64,000 nucleotides of DNA from Streptomyces ortus (GTDB taxonomy: Bacteria > Actinomycetota > Actinomycetes > Streptomycetales > Streptomycetaceae): positions 1,500,361 through 1,564,360 of the forward strand of contig NZ_JAIFZO010000002.1 of assembly GCF_026341275.1 (NCBI RefSeq), in the 5' to 3' direction. Of this stretch, positions 25,477 through 32,710 are shown piece after piece. Made by a program: the position numbers and the translations under genes. The first letter of the stretch is position 1, and the number at the start of each line of letters is the position of its first letter. The notes below the pieces were generated by a model, which was not told the DNA's origin, made no database searches, and worked only from the letters and a program-made list of their open reading frames with translations.

Positions 25477-25509
25477 CCCCCGCCACAGCCCTTCGGGCAG
25501 GGGCGGGGG
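25477..25509 (-). terminator. Terminator of the small membrane protein gene
   Basis: A stem of about 15 bp (CCCCCGCCACAGCCC against GGGCAGGGGCGGGGG, two mismatches) has a TTC loop and begins 5 nt past the stop at 25514 on the minus strand. Confidence 0.75.
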
Positions 25510-25513
25510 TCCG

Positions 25514-25792
25514 TCATTTCTTTACGTTCCAGGGGCGTTCGCGGCGGTAGCGGCGCTCCCACTTGGCCAACCGGTCGCGGCGCCGGCGGTACGCGTGGTA
25601 GTCGCTGTCCATCCGGGTCGTGGAGCTGCCCGAACTCGCGCCGCCGCCCGACGACGAGCCGGAGGCCCCCTGGCCCACTCGGAAGTAGCGGACGTAGAGG
25701 TAGGTCAGGGCGGCTGCGAGGAGCCACCAACCGGGGCTGTTGATTCCCATGACTGCCAGGACGAGGATCGCCAGAACGATCAAGGTACCCAT
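25514..25792 (-). CDS. Small one- or two-pass membrane protein, unknown function
   Basis: The 92-aa product opens with a hydrophobic segment (TLIVLAILVLAVMGINSPGW) immediately followed by a second (WWLLAAALTYLYVRYF). A Ser/Gly-rich linker and a strongly basic tail (YRRRRDRLAKWERRYRRERP) follow. This is typical of a small membrane protein with a cytoplasmic positive tail. I do not recognise a named family. The ATG at 25792 is preceded by AGGAG on the minus strand. A terminator follows directly. Confidence 0.75.
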   Translation of the reverse strand: MGTLIVLAILVLAVMGINSPGWWLLAAALTYLYVRYFRVGQGASGSSSGGGASSGSSTTRMDSDYHAYRRRRDRLAKWERRYRRERPWNVKK

Positions 25793-26199
25793 GGCGGGTC
25801 TCCTTGTGCGTGAGTGGTGGGACCTTGAGCTGTCCGAGGCGGTGCCGGGCCGTGCACCGGGCCGTCGGTGACGTCGAGAGTAGTCCTCAGGATGCCGGGC
25901 GATCCCTGTCCGACGGAAACGAATAACGGCCGGGTCCGCTTACGAGCAGTCACAAAACAGCTTGAGGTCAAGCGAAATCATCACAGAGGGGAGCAAGGGG
26001 GGTGCTTCGGAGTGAGTAAATCTGCGTCCGGGGCCACCGCGTCCTCCGCCTTCGCCTTCACCTGCGCCCCCGCCCCGGCCGCCGGCGCACGGCTCCCGGT
26101 CAAGGGCGGATCCGGGCGACAATCCGAGTCCGGGCACTGCACATCCGAGCAACGCGCGTCGGGGAGAATCCGGGGATCGGGCCGGACAGGGGGAAGCGT
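25793..26199. other. Divergent intergenic region, 407 nt, no gene recognised
   Basis: This region is less GC-rich in its middle (about 25915-26020). It contains CTTGA-GG-TCAAG (25961-25972), a short inverted repeat, and purine-rich tracts near 25985. It should carry the promoters of the small membrane protein (leftward) and the AlkZ-like protein (rightward), but I cannot place them with confidence. Confidence 0.4.
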
Positions 26200-27420
26200 A
26201 TGGGCGGGCAGCGGCGGCACATCGGGGTGGCCGAGCGGCGGGCTCGGCTGGCCGTGGGGCAACGGCTGGCCGGGGCCGCCAGGGCGGACACGCCCGAGGA
26301 GGTCGCGGCCTCGCTGGTGGCGCTGCACGGGACGGATCCCGCGAGCGTCTACCTCGCCGTGGGGGCGCGGCTCACGGACGCGGCGGGCGCGGGGACCGTA
26401 TCGGCGATGGAGCGGGCCCTGTACGAGGACCGGACGCTGATCCGGATGCACGGCATGCGGCACACCGTGTTCGTGTTCCCCACCGGACTCGTCCCGGTCG
26501 TGCACGCGTCCACCGGACTCGCCGTGGCCGCGCGGGCCCGGGCCGCCCTGATCGGGGACATGGCCCTGGCCGGGGCTCCCGACGCGGAGTGGCTCGCGGA
26601 GGTGGAGACGTCCGCGCTGGCCGCGCTGGCCCGGTACGGAGAGGCTACGGCCGCCGAACTGGCCCGTGCGGAGCCCCGGTTGAGGGAGCGGTTCACGTAC
26701 GCGGCGGGCAAGAGCTACGAGGGGGTGCACACCGTGTCGTCGCGGCTGCTGCGGGTCCTCGGGGTCGAGGGCCGGGTCGTACGGGGGCGTCCGCTCGGGT
26801 CGTGGACGTCCACGCAGTTCCGGTGGGCGGTGGCTCCCCCGTGCGCCGAACTGCCCGTGGCCGAGGCCCAGGCGGAGCTGATCCGGCGCTGGCTCGCCGC
26901 GTGCGGGCCGGCCACGGAGGCCGACCTCAGGTGGTGGACCGGGTGGAAGGCAGGCGACGTACGGCGGGCGCTGGGTGCGGTGGAGGCGGTGACGGTTTCG
27001 GTGGACGAAGGCGTGGCGTACGTGCTCGCCGACGCGGTGGAACCGGTCGCGGCCGTCGAGCCGTGGGCCGCGCTGCTGCCGGGCCTGGACCCCACGGCCA
27101 TGGGATGGCGGGAACGGGACTGGTACTGCCCGCCCGGGCTGCGGCCGACGCTCTTCGACCGCAGCGGGAACATCGGGCCGACCGTCTGGTGGAACGGGCG
27201 GATCGTGGGCGGCTGGGCCCAGCGCCCGGACGGCGAGATCGCCTGGCGGCTGCTGGACAGCGGGGACGCGACCGGCGGGGACGCGGACACCGAGGGCTCC
27301 GGGGCCGAGGCTCTGGACGCGATCGGGGCCGAGGCCGACCGGCTGCGCGCGTGGCTGGGCCCCACCCGGGTCACCCCTCGCTTCCGGACCCCGCTGGAGC
27401 GGGAGTTGGCGTCCGCCTGA
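26200..27420 (+). CDS. Winged-helix DNA-binding protein of the AlkZ-like family
   Basis: The 406-aa protein begins MGGQRRHIGVAERRARLAVGQRL and shows AASLVALHGTDPASVYLAV, the typical N-terminal signature of this HTH_42/AlkZ-like family. RMHGMRHTVFVFP and a C-terminal FDRSGNIGPTVWWNGRIVGGWAQRPDGEI segment also match. The family is named after Streptomyces AlkZ, a DNA glycosylase that unhooks azinomycin crosslinks. Most chromosomal members are uncharacterised and may act in base-excision repair. Whether the catalytic QxQ-type residues are kept cannot be settled by eye. It is preceded by a long intergenic region. Confidence 0.85.
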   Translation: MGGQRRHIGVAERRARLAVGQRLAGAARADTPEEVAASLVALHGTDPASVYLAVGARLTDAAGAGTVSAMERALYEDRTLIRMHGMRHTVFVFPTGLVPVVHASTGLAVAARARAALIGDMALAGAPDAEWLAEVETSALAALARYGEATAAELARAEPRLRERFTYAAGKSYEGVHTVSSRLLRVLGVEGRVVRGRPLGSWTSTQFRWAVAPPCAELPVAEAQAELIRRWLAACGPATEADLRWWTGWKAGDVRRALGAVEAVTVSVDEGVAYVLADAVEPVAAVEPWAALLPGLDPTAMGWRERDWYCPPGLRPTLFDRSGNIGPTVWWNGRIVGGWAQRPDGEIAWRLLDSGDATGGDADTEGSGAEALDAIGAEADRLRAWLGPTRVTPRFRTPLERELASA

Positions 27421-27506
27421 CGCGCGACCCGGGTCGGGCGCGAGGCGCCGAAGTCCACGCGCTGAAACGCCGACACACCGACACACCAACGCGCCTACGC
27501 GCCGAC

Positions 27507-27531
27507 GCGCCGCCCGGGAAGCGGGCGGCGC
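27507..27531. terminator. Hairpin between convergent genes
   Basis: GCGCCGCCCG (27507-27516) pairs perfectly with CGGGCGGCGC (27522-27531) around a 5-nt loop, between the AlkZ-like gene and the small gene at 27545. The preceding 70 nt are low-complexity CGCC/ACACC microrepeats. Confidence 0.65.
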
Positions 27532-27544
27532 TACGGGCGTGGGC

Positions 27545-27853
27545 TCAGCGGGCGTACCGCATCAGGGCCCGGACCATGTGGCAGGTCGTGTCCGACGGGG
27601 GATGTACGCCGATGAGTGCGGCCGTGCCGCGGATCGTGTCGTTGCGGGCTTGCCTGGGCAGGTAGACGCCGGAGTCGAGGAGGGCGATGGCCAGCCGCAT
27701 CGCCTTGAGACGGCGGTTGTGCGTGACGTACCACTCGCGCGGGCGACCCGGCGGCAGCGGGCGCTTCTCGACGGGCTGGTAGGGCAGGTCGAGCTGGACC
27801 GCCCTCCGGGCTGTGGACTGGGTGGGCAGCGGACTCAGTGCGGCAGCGGGCAC
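27545..27853 (-). CDS. Hypothetical protein, about 102 aa
   Basis: I do not recognise this family. The protein has a variable N-terminus and a basic, helical C-terminal half (RPREWYVTHNRRLKAMRLAIALLDSGVYLPRQ) that looks compact and real, with strong GC at third positions. The GTG at 27853 is chosen because AGGAGG sits 6 nt upstream. The ATG two codons earlier directly abuts that ribosome site. A TTG at 27943 would lie upstream of the TAGAAT -10-like hexamer (27921-27926, minus strand). There is no signal peptide or membrane segment. Confidence 0.6.
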   Translation of the reverse strand: MPAAALSPLPTQSTARRAVQLDLPYQPVEKRPLPPGRPREWYVTHNRRLKAMRLAIALLDSGVYLPRQARNDTIRGTAALIGVHPPSDTTCHMVRALMRYAR

Positions 27854-28017
27854 AGGCATCCTCCTGTCGCGGTCAGGGCACCGGCCGGCGTCTCCGGCGG
27901 CACCCTCGAACACTGCTTCTATTCTACTGCCGCCCACTGACAATCGCCCCTGGCCACAGGCGTTTTGGGGGTGCCGTGACCAGTGAGTGGCGCGGTGTTC
28001 CCGCGTACCTTTGCGGT

Positions 28018-28383
28018 ATGGAGATCTGGATCAATCCGGCCTGTTCGAAGTGCCGCAGCGCGATCAGCCTGCTGGAGGCGGAGGGGGCCGAGTACACGGT
28101 CCGGCGCTACCTGGAGGACGTGCCGAGCGAGGCGGAGATCCGGGAAGTCCTGGAGCGGCTCGGCCTCGAGCCCTGGGACATCACCCGGACCCAGGAGGCC
28201 GAGGCGAAGGAGCTGGGGCTGAAGGAGTGGGCCCGCGACGCCGGTTCGCGGGAGCGGTGGGTCGCGGCGCTGGCCGCGCATCCCCGGCTGATCCAGCGGC
28301 CCCTCATCACCGCTGAGGACGGGACCGCCGTCGTCGGGCGGACGGACGAGGCGGTGCGGGACGTTCTGGGGCGGCGGCCCTGA
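28018..28383 (+). CDS. ArsC/Spx-family thioredoxin-fold protein (arsenate reductase-like)
   Basis: The 121-aa protein starts MEIWINPACSKCRSAISLLE, with the CxxC of the ArsC/Spx fold. It continues with RRYLEDVPSEAEIREVLERLGLEPWD and the conserved late segment LIQRPLITAEDGTAVVGR, where arsenate reductases carry the RPI/RPL arginine. These fit glutaredoxin-coupled arsenate reductases, yet no other arsenic genes are near, so a Spx-like or general redox role is equally possible. TACCTT (28006-28011) ends 6 nt before the ATG, indicating a leaderless mRNA. Confidence 0.88.
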   Translation: MEIWINPACSKCRSAISLLEAEGAEYTVRRYLEDVPSEAEIREVLERLGLEPWDITRTQEAEAKELGLKEWARDAGSRERWVAALAAHPRLIQRPLITAEDGTAVVGRTDEAVRDVLGRRP

Positions 28384-28525
28384 CAACTCCGTGTCCGTGG
28401 AGGTGGTTCCGGTGTGATCCACGTTACTCACGCGACTTGGGTCGACGGGTGAGCAAGTCCGTTCGGTATCTCGTACATAGCGGCGAACGGCCGCCGCCAG
28501 GGGCGGCCGGGGACAGGAGCCGTTG

Positions 28526-29215
28526 ATGTCGCGCAGAAGAACTCTCGGGACGAAGAAGAAGATCGCCCTGCTGGTGAGCGCCGCCGCGGTGGCCGGTGGC
28601 GGGGCCTTCGCCCTGGCCGCCACGTCGAACGCGGCACCGGCCACCCAGAACGCGCAGTCGTCCGTCGTCTGCGCCGGCCTGGCCACCGCCCTCGGCAACA
28701 ACGAGAAGTTCATCGAAGGACAGCGCACCGCCCCGGACGCCCAGTCCGAGGCGCGGATCGCCAACCGCGAAGCGGTCATCGCCCAGATCAAGGTGCAGCA
28801 GGAGGCCTCCGGCTGCGCCGTCGGCGAGTCCGACGCCAACGTGGGTGAGGGCGCGGGTGCCGGGGCGGGAGCGGGTGCCGGGGCGCCCGCCACCTCCGCG
28901 CCCGCCGAGCAGCCCTCGCAGGAGGCCTCCGCGCCCCCCGCCGCCGGAGGTGACGGCGCCGCCACCGGCGAGCAGGTCTGCAACGGGTCCACGGTCACCC
29001 TCTCCGGTGAGGCGGGCGCGCCCGCCGCGTCCAGCAACCAGTTCCCGGCCGGTACGAAGCTCAAGGTCACGAACCTGGACAACAACAAGTCCACGACCGT
29101 GGAGGTCACCTCGGTCTCCGGCAGCTGCGCCCTCCTGAACAACGAGGCGTTCGAGCAGGTCCGCGAGCCCGGCAAGTTCCTGATCCGCAGGGCCGTCATC
29201 GAGAAGGTGGGCTGA
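28526..29215 (+). CDS. Secreted protein with an RlpA-like C-terminal domain
   Basis: The 229-aa product has a basic N-terminus and hydrophobic signal segment (KKKIALLVSAAAVAGGGAFALAA), with likely cleavage after SNA. A helical region with two cysteines follows, then a low-complexity GAGAGAGAGAG/Pro/Ala linker. The C-terminal ~85-residue domain (VCNGSTVTLSGEAG, FPAGTKLKVTNLDNNKS, FLIRRAVIEKVG) resembles a double-psi beta-barrel of the RlpA type, which in other bacteria binds or cleaves peptidoglycan. The ATG at 28526 has AGGAG at 28515-28519. Function is inferred only at fold level. Confidence 0.72.
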   Translation: MSRRRTLGTKKKIALLVSAAAVAGGGAFALAATSNAAPATQNAQSSVVCAGLATALGNNEKFIEGQRTAPDAQSEARIANREAVIAQIKVQQEASGCAVGESDANVGEGAGAGAGAGAGAPATSAPAEQPSQEASAPPAAGGDGAATGEQVCNGSTVTLSGEAGAPAASSNQFPAGTKLKVTNLDNNKSTTVEVTSVSGSCALLNNEAFEQVREPGKFLIRRAVIEKVG

Positions 29216-29260
29216 GGGGCCCACCGGATCGCTCCGTCCCGCCCGCTCTTCTTCGCGTCG

Positions 29261-29283
29261 GGCGGCGGCCCCGAGCCGCCGCC
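29261..29283 (+). terminator. Hairpin after the secreted protein gene
   Basis: GGCGGCGGC and GCCGCCGCC pair over 9 bp with a CCCGA loop, 45 nt past the stop. Confidence 0.55.
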
Positions 29284-29350
29284 TGTCCGAAACCCATCGC
29301 ATACGAGCGAGTGCGCTCTCCCCGGGTGACCCCCGCCACAGGGGCCCCAG

Positions 29351-29388
29351 GTAACACGGGCTTCACACCAGGGCAATGATCGGGAAAC
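29351..29388 (+). promoter_or_regulatory. Degenerate GlnR box upstream of glnII
   Basis: GTAAC-N6-TTCAC-N6-GCAAT-N6-GAAAC keeps the exact 5-6-5-6-5-6-5 geometry of a GlnR operator, with good outer half-sites and weak inner ones. A TTGACA (29395-29400) lies just downstream. Confidence 0.6.
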
Positions 29389-29488
29389 TGCCTGTTGACA
29401 GGCTTCGGGCATCCTCCGCGGCGCCCAGGTGCCGCAGCGCCGCGGCTCCCGCACCGCGCCTAGAGACCCACCCCGAAGGATGTGGCCC

Positions 29489-30526
29489 GTGACCTTCAAG
29501 GCTGAGTACATCTGGATCGACGGCACCGAGCCGACGGCCAAGCTCCGTTCGAAGACGAAGATAATGGCGGACTCCCAGAAGTCGGCCAAGGGTGCGGAGC
29601 TGCCGATCTGGGGCTTCGACGGGTCGTCCACGAACCAGGCCGAGGGTCATGCCTCGGACCGTGTGCTCAAGCCGGTCGCGAGCTTCCCGGACCCGATCCG
29701 CGGCGGTGACGACATCCTCGTCATGTGCGAGGTCCTGAACATCGACATGACGCCGCACGAGTCCAACACGCGGGCCGCGCTCAGCGAGGTCGCGGAGAAA
29801 TTCGGCGCCCAGGAGCCGATCTTCGGCATCGAGCAGGAGTACACCTTCTTCGACGGCGAGCGTCCGCTCGGCTTCCCCGTGGGCGGCTTCCCGGCCCCCC
29901 AGGGCGGCTACTACTGCGGCGTCGGCGCGGACGAGATCTTCGGCCGGAAGATCGTCGAGGCGCACCTGGACAACTGCCTCAAGGCGGGGCTGGCCATCTC
30001 CGGCATCAACGCCGAGGTCATGCCCGGGCAGTGGGAGTTCCAGGTCGGACCGGTCTCGCCGCTGGAGGTCTCCGACCACCTGTGGGTGGCGCGCTGGCTG
30101 CTGTACCGCACGGCCGAGGACTTCGACGTCTCCGCGACGCTGGACCCGAAGCCGGTGAAGGGCGACTGGAACGGTGCCGGTGCGCACACCAACTTCTCCA
30201 CGAAGGCGATGCGCGAGGGGTACGACGCGATCATCACCGCGTGCGAGTCGCTGGGCGAGGGCTCGAAGCCGCTCGACCACGTCAAGAACTACGGTGCGGG
30301 GATCGACGACCGGCTGACAGGGCTGCACGAGACGGCGCCGTGGAACGAGTACTCGTACGGGGTGTCCGACCGGGGGGCCTCGGTTCGGATCCCGTGGCAG
30401 GTGGAGAAGGACGGCAAGGGGTACATCGAGGACCGGCGTCCGAATGCGAATGTCGACCCGTACGTGGTTACTCGGCTGATCGTCGACACGTGTTGCTCCG
30501 CGCTGGAGAAGGCCGGGCAGGTCTGA
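29489..30526 (+). CDS. glnII: Glutamine synthetase type II (eukaryotic-like)
   Basis: This 345-aa enzyme belongs to the short, octameric or decameric GSII class found in plants, animals, rhizobia and streptomycetes. Landmarks are FKAEYIWIDGTEPTAKLRSK at the start, WGFDGSSTNQAEG, GIEQEYTFFD, the ATP-site segment GDWNGAGAHTNFST, and EYSYGVSDRGASVRIP. GSII is not adenylylated by GlnE and is heat-labile in known cases. The GTG at 29489 follows GAAGGA (29475-29480). The upstream region fits a GlnR box. Having GSI and GSII 7 kb apart fits combined regulation by nitrogen. Confidence 0.97.
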   Translation: MTFKAEYIWIDGTEPTAKLRSKTKIMADSQKSAKGAELPIWGFDGSSTNQAEGHASDRVLKPVASFPDPIRGGDDILVMCEVLNIDMTPHESNTRAALSEVAEKFGAQEPIFGIEQEYTFFDGERPLGFPVGGFPAPQGGYYCGVGADEIFGRKIVEAHLDNCLKAGLAISGINAEVMPGQWEFQVGPVSPLEVSDHLWVARWLLYRTAEDFDVSATLDPKPVKGDWNGAGAHTNFSTKAMREGYDAIITACESLGEGSKPLDHVKNYGAGIDDRLTGLHETAPWNEYSYGVSDRGASVRIPWQVEKDGKGYIEDRRPNANVDPYVVTRLIVDTCCSALEKAGQV

Positions 30527-30551
30527 ACCGGCGGTTCCGCTTGTTCGGAGG

Positions 30552-30580
30552 GGCGCTCACCTGTGCGGTGGGCGCCTTTT
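30552..30580 (+). terminator. Intrinsic terminator of glnII
   Basis: GGCGCTCACC pairs with GGTGGGCGCC (one mismatch) around TGTGC and is followed by TTTT, 25 nt after the stop. Confidence 0.82.
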
Positions 30581-30659
30581 CGCGTCCGCTCGGGGTGGCA
30601 CGGGGGTGATGTGGGGTGACACGGGGTGTGTGGGCGGAGGTGGGTCGGTGCGGGCGTTT

Positions 30660-30678
30660 GCGCCGTTCCCCGCGCCCC
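30660..30678 (-). repeat. Copy of the dispersed 19-bp element
   Basis: GCGCCGTTCCCCGCGCCCC lies alone between the glnII terminator and the leader peptide gene. The flanks (30581-30776) are G-rich and hold nothing else I recognise. Confidence 0.8.
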
Positions 30679-30776
30679 TTTGGTGAGTGGGGGCTCGGGG
30701 AGTTGGGAGGTGCGGGTGGGGGGCGGACTGTGGGTGGAGGCTGATGTTGTGGGGCTCGGTCTGCTTCAATGGGGGT

Positions 30777-30899
30777 ATGGCCAGTTTCCGGGAGTGCAGC
30801 GCTACGGGTCGTCATGACCTGGAGCCCTTCTGGCCTTCCCGTCAGCACCACGACTTCGACCGGGTGTGTTGTCGCGCGACGAACGCGCGGGCCCTCTAA
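30777..30899 (+). CDS. Putative cysteine-rich leader peptide (40 aa)
   Basis: ATG 30777 opens a 40-codon frame ending TAA 30899. The C-terminal part reads RQHHDFDRVCCRATNARAL, which matches the H-x-D-F-x-R-V-C pattern of short streptomycete leader peptides thought to act in attenuation of downstream genes. Both tandem Cys codons are TGT, uncommon in this genome. TTCAAT (30765-30770) ends 6 nt before the ATG, so the mRNA may be leaderless. The palindrome TCGCGCGA occurs at the Cys-Arg codons (30872-30879) and again just ahead of the next gene (30953-30960), allowing alternative RNA pairing. The identity as a leader is by pattern. The first 20 residues are longer than usual for such peptides. 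Confidence 0.6.
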   Translation: MASFRECSATGRHDLEPFWPSRQHHDFDRVCCRATNARAL

Positions 30900-30976
30900 A
30901 GCCGTACACCGGTCTTCGGCCAGCGCGCACGACGTACGTCCTCGACGACCTCTCGCGCGAAAAGAGCTGACCTCTC

Positions 30977-31513
30977 ATGGCGAACACCCGTTCCTTCTCC
31001 GCCGTCGCCACCGCCCCGTCCACCGCCTCCGCACGCCACCGGCTGCGGGCCGTCGACCGGGACGAGGTGGTCGACGTCACCGGCTTCCTGCCGCCGGGCG
31101 CCACCTGGCTGCCCGCTCCCCCGCACACCCTGCCCACGCTGCCGGGCCACCCGCCGATGATCGGGTACCTGGTCCTCGTACCCGCCGATCAGCCCTCCCC
31201 CCTGCCGGCCGCCGGTGAGGACCTGCCCGTGCGGGTCGACACCGTCCGGCGCACCGCCGAGGTCGACGGGCGCCCGCTCGACCTCACGTACCTGGAGTTC
31301 GAGCTGCTCGCGCACCTGGTGGCGCATCCGCACCGGGTGCACACCCGCGACCAGCTGGTCACCACGGTGTGGGGCTACGGACACGTGGGCGACGGCCGGA
31401 CCGTCGACGTGCACATCGCCCGGCTGCGCCGCAAGCTCGGCGTGGAGCACCGGCACACCATCAGGACCGTCCGCCGCGTCGGCTACACGTACGCGCCCGG
31501 CACGGGCAGTTGA
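30977..31513 (+). CDS. Winged-helix OmpR/PhoB-type DNA-binding protein without receiver domain
   Basis: The 178-aa protein has a C-terminal OmpR-type winged helix (about 85-175). It is recognisable from VDGRPLDLTYLEFELLAHL, HTRDQLVTTVWGY, DGRTVDVHIARLRRKLG and IRTVRRVGYTY. The N-terminal 80 residues hold a Pro-rich stretch and MIGYLVLVPA but lack the Asp and Lys of a phosphoreceiver, so it is an orphan regulator not controlled by phosphorylation in the normal way. It follows a putative leader peptide by 77 nt, so translation or transcription may respond to that peptide. The ribosome site (AAAAGAG, 30961-30967) is modest. Confidence 0.85.
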   Translation: MANTRSFSAVATAPSTASARHRLRAVDRDEVVDVTGFLPPGATWLPAPPHTLPTLPGHPPMIGYLVLVPADQPSPLPAAGEDLPVRVDTVRRTAEVDGRPLDLTYLEFELLAHLVAHPHRVHTRDQLVTTVWGYGHVGDGRTVDVHIARLRRKLGVEHRHTIRTVRRVGYTYAPGTGS

Positions 31514-31591
31514 CCCACCCGGCGGCGGGACGGTTTGCCTGTGGGCAGAATTCCGTTCCGCCGCACGGCCGAGCAGGGCAGAGTCCCCCGC

Positions 31592-32605
31592 ATGAGACTT
31601 CTGATGCTGGGCGGTACGGAGTTCGTGGGCCGGGCCGTCGTGGAGGCGGCGCTGGAACGCGGCTGGGACGTGACCGTGTTCCACCGCGGCCGGCACCAGG
31701 CACCCGCGGGCGTACGTTCCCTGCACGGTGACCGCACCGCGCCGAACGGGCTCGCGGCCCTCGCCGAGGACGGGCAGGGCCCCGGCGGCGGCTCATGGGA
31801 CCTCGTGGTCGATACCTGGTCGGGCGCTCCCCGGGTGGTGCGGGACTCCGCGCGGTTGTTGGAAAGCCGCGTTCAGCGGTACGTCTACGTGTCGAGCTGC
31901 TCCGTGTACGCGTGGCCGCAGCCGGCCGGTTACGACGAGAGCGCCCCGCCGGTCAAGGGCGCCTCCCCCGACGCCGGACGGACCGACTACGCGCGCGACA
32001 AGCGCGGTGGGGAACTGGCCGTGCTCGACGCCTTCGGCGCGGATCGGGCGCTCCTCGTACGAGCCGGTCTCATCCTCGGCCCGTACGAGAACATCGGCCG
32101 GCTGCCGTGGTGGCTCACCCGCACGGCCCGCGGCGGCCCCGTGCTCGCGCCCGGCCCCCGTGAACTGCCACTGCAGTACATCGACGTCCGCGACCTCGCC
32201 GAGTGGACCCTGGGGGCGGCGGAGGGCGGGGCCGGTGGGGCGTACAACCTCATCAGTCCTTCGGGGCACGCGACCACCCGGACGCTGCTCGACGCCTGTG
32301 CGCGGGTCACCGGTGGGCGGGCCGAACTGCGGTGGACCGAACCGGAGTTGATCCTGGCGGCCGGCGTCGAGCCCTGGACACAGCTGCCAGTGTGGGTGCC
32401 GCCGGACTCCGAGCTGCACGCCATGCTGCACCGCGCCGACGTGTCGAAGGCGGTACGGGCCGGGCTCCGCTGCCGTCCCGTCTCCGAGACGGTGGCCGAC
32501 ACCTGGAGCTGGCTCCAGGACATCGGCGGTGTCCCGCCCCAACGCCCCGACCGCCCCGCCGTCGGACTCGATCCCGCCGTGGAGGACGAACTCCTGCACG
32601 GCTGA
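31592..32605 (+). CDS. NAD-dependent epimerase/dehydratase-like SDR
   Basis: The 337-aa protein has the N-terminal dinucleotide motif MLGGTEFVGRAVVEAAL, a VYVSSCSVYAW segment (active-site serine strand) and the catalytic YARDK tetrad residues near 135. These place it among extended SDRs acting on nucleotide-linked sugars or related substrates, or NmrA-like regulators. No sugar-metabolism neighbour narrows the substrate. The ATG at 31592 is chosen because homologous proteins begin at the Rossmann strand. The in-frame start at 31535 adds 19 unrelated residues. CAGAGT lies 8 nt upstream, so the mRNA may be leaderless. Confidence 0.85.
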   Translation: MRLLMLGGTEFVGRAVVEAALERGWDVTVFHRGRHQAPAGVRSLHGDRTAPNGLAALAEDGQGPGGGSWDLVVDTWSGAPRVVRDSARLLESRVQRYVYVSSCSVYAWPQPAGYDESAPPVKGASPDAGRTDYARDKRGGELAVLDAFGADRALLVRAGLILGPYENIGRLPWWLTRTARGGPVLAPGPRELPLQYIDVRDLAEWTLGAAEGGAGGAYNLISPSGHATTRTLLDACARVTGGRAELRWTEPELILAAGVEPWTQLPVWVPPDSELHAMLHRADVSKAVRAGLRCRPVSETVADTWSWLQDIGGVPPQRPDRPAVGLDPAVEDELLHG

Positions 32606-32710
32606 GGGCGGCCGGGGACGGCGGGGAGCGGCGGGGGTGGTGCTGGCACCACCCCCCTCCCGGTGGCTCGGCCCCCTGACCACGGCCGCGAGGTGGGCGA
32701 GACTGAGGGC

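Noticed and set aside
26011..26440. A possible small gene before the AlkZ-like gene
   Set aside because: The frame has an Ala/Ser/Gly composition, overlaps the real gene by 240 nt, and lacks a clear ribosome site or homologous pattern.
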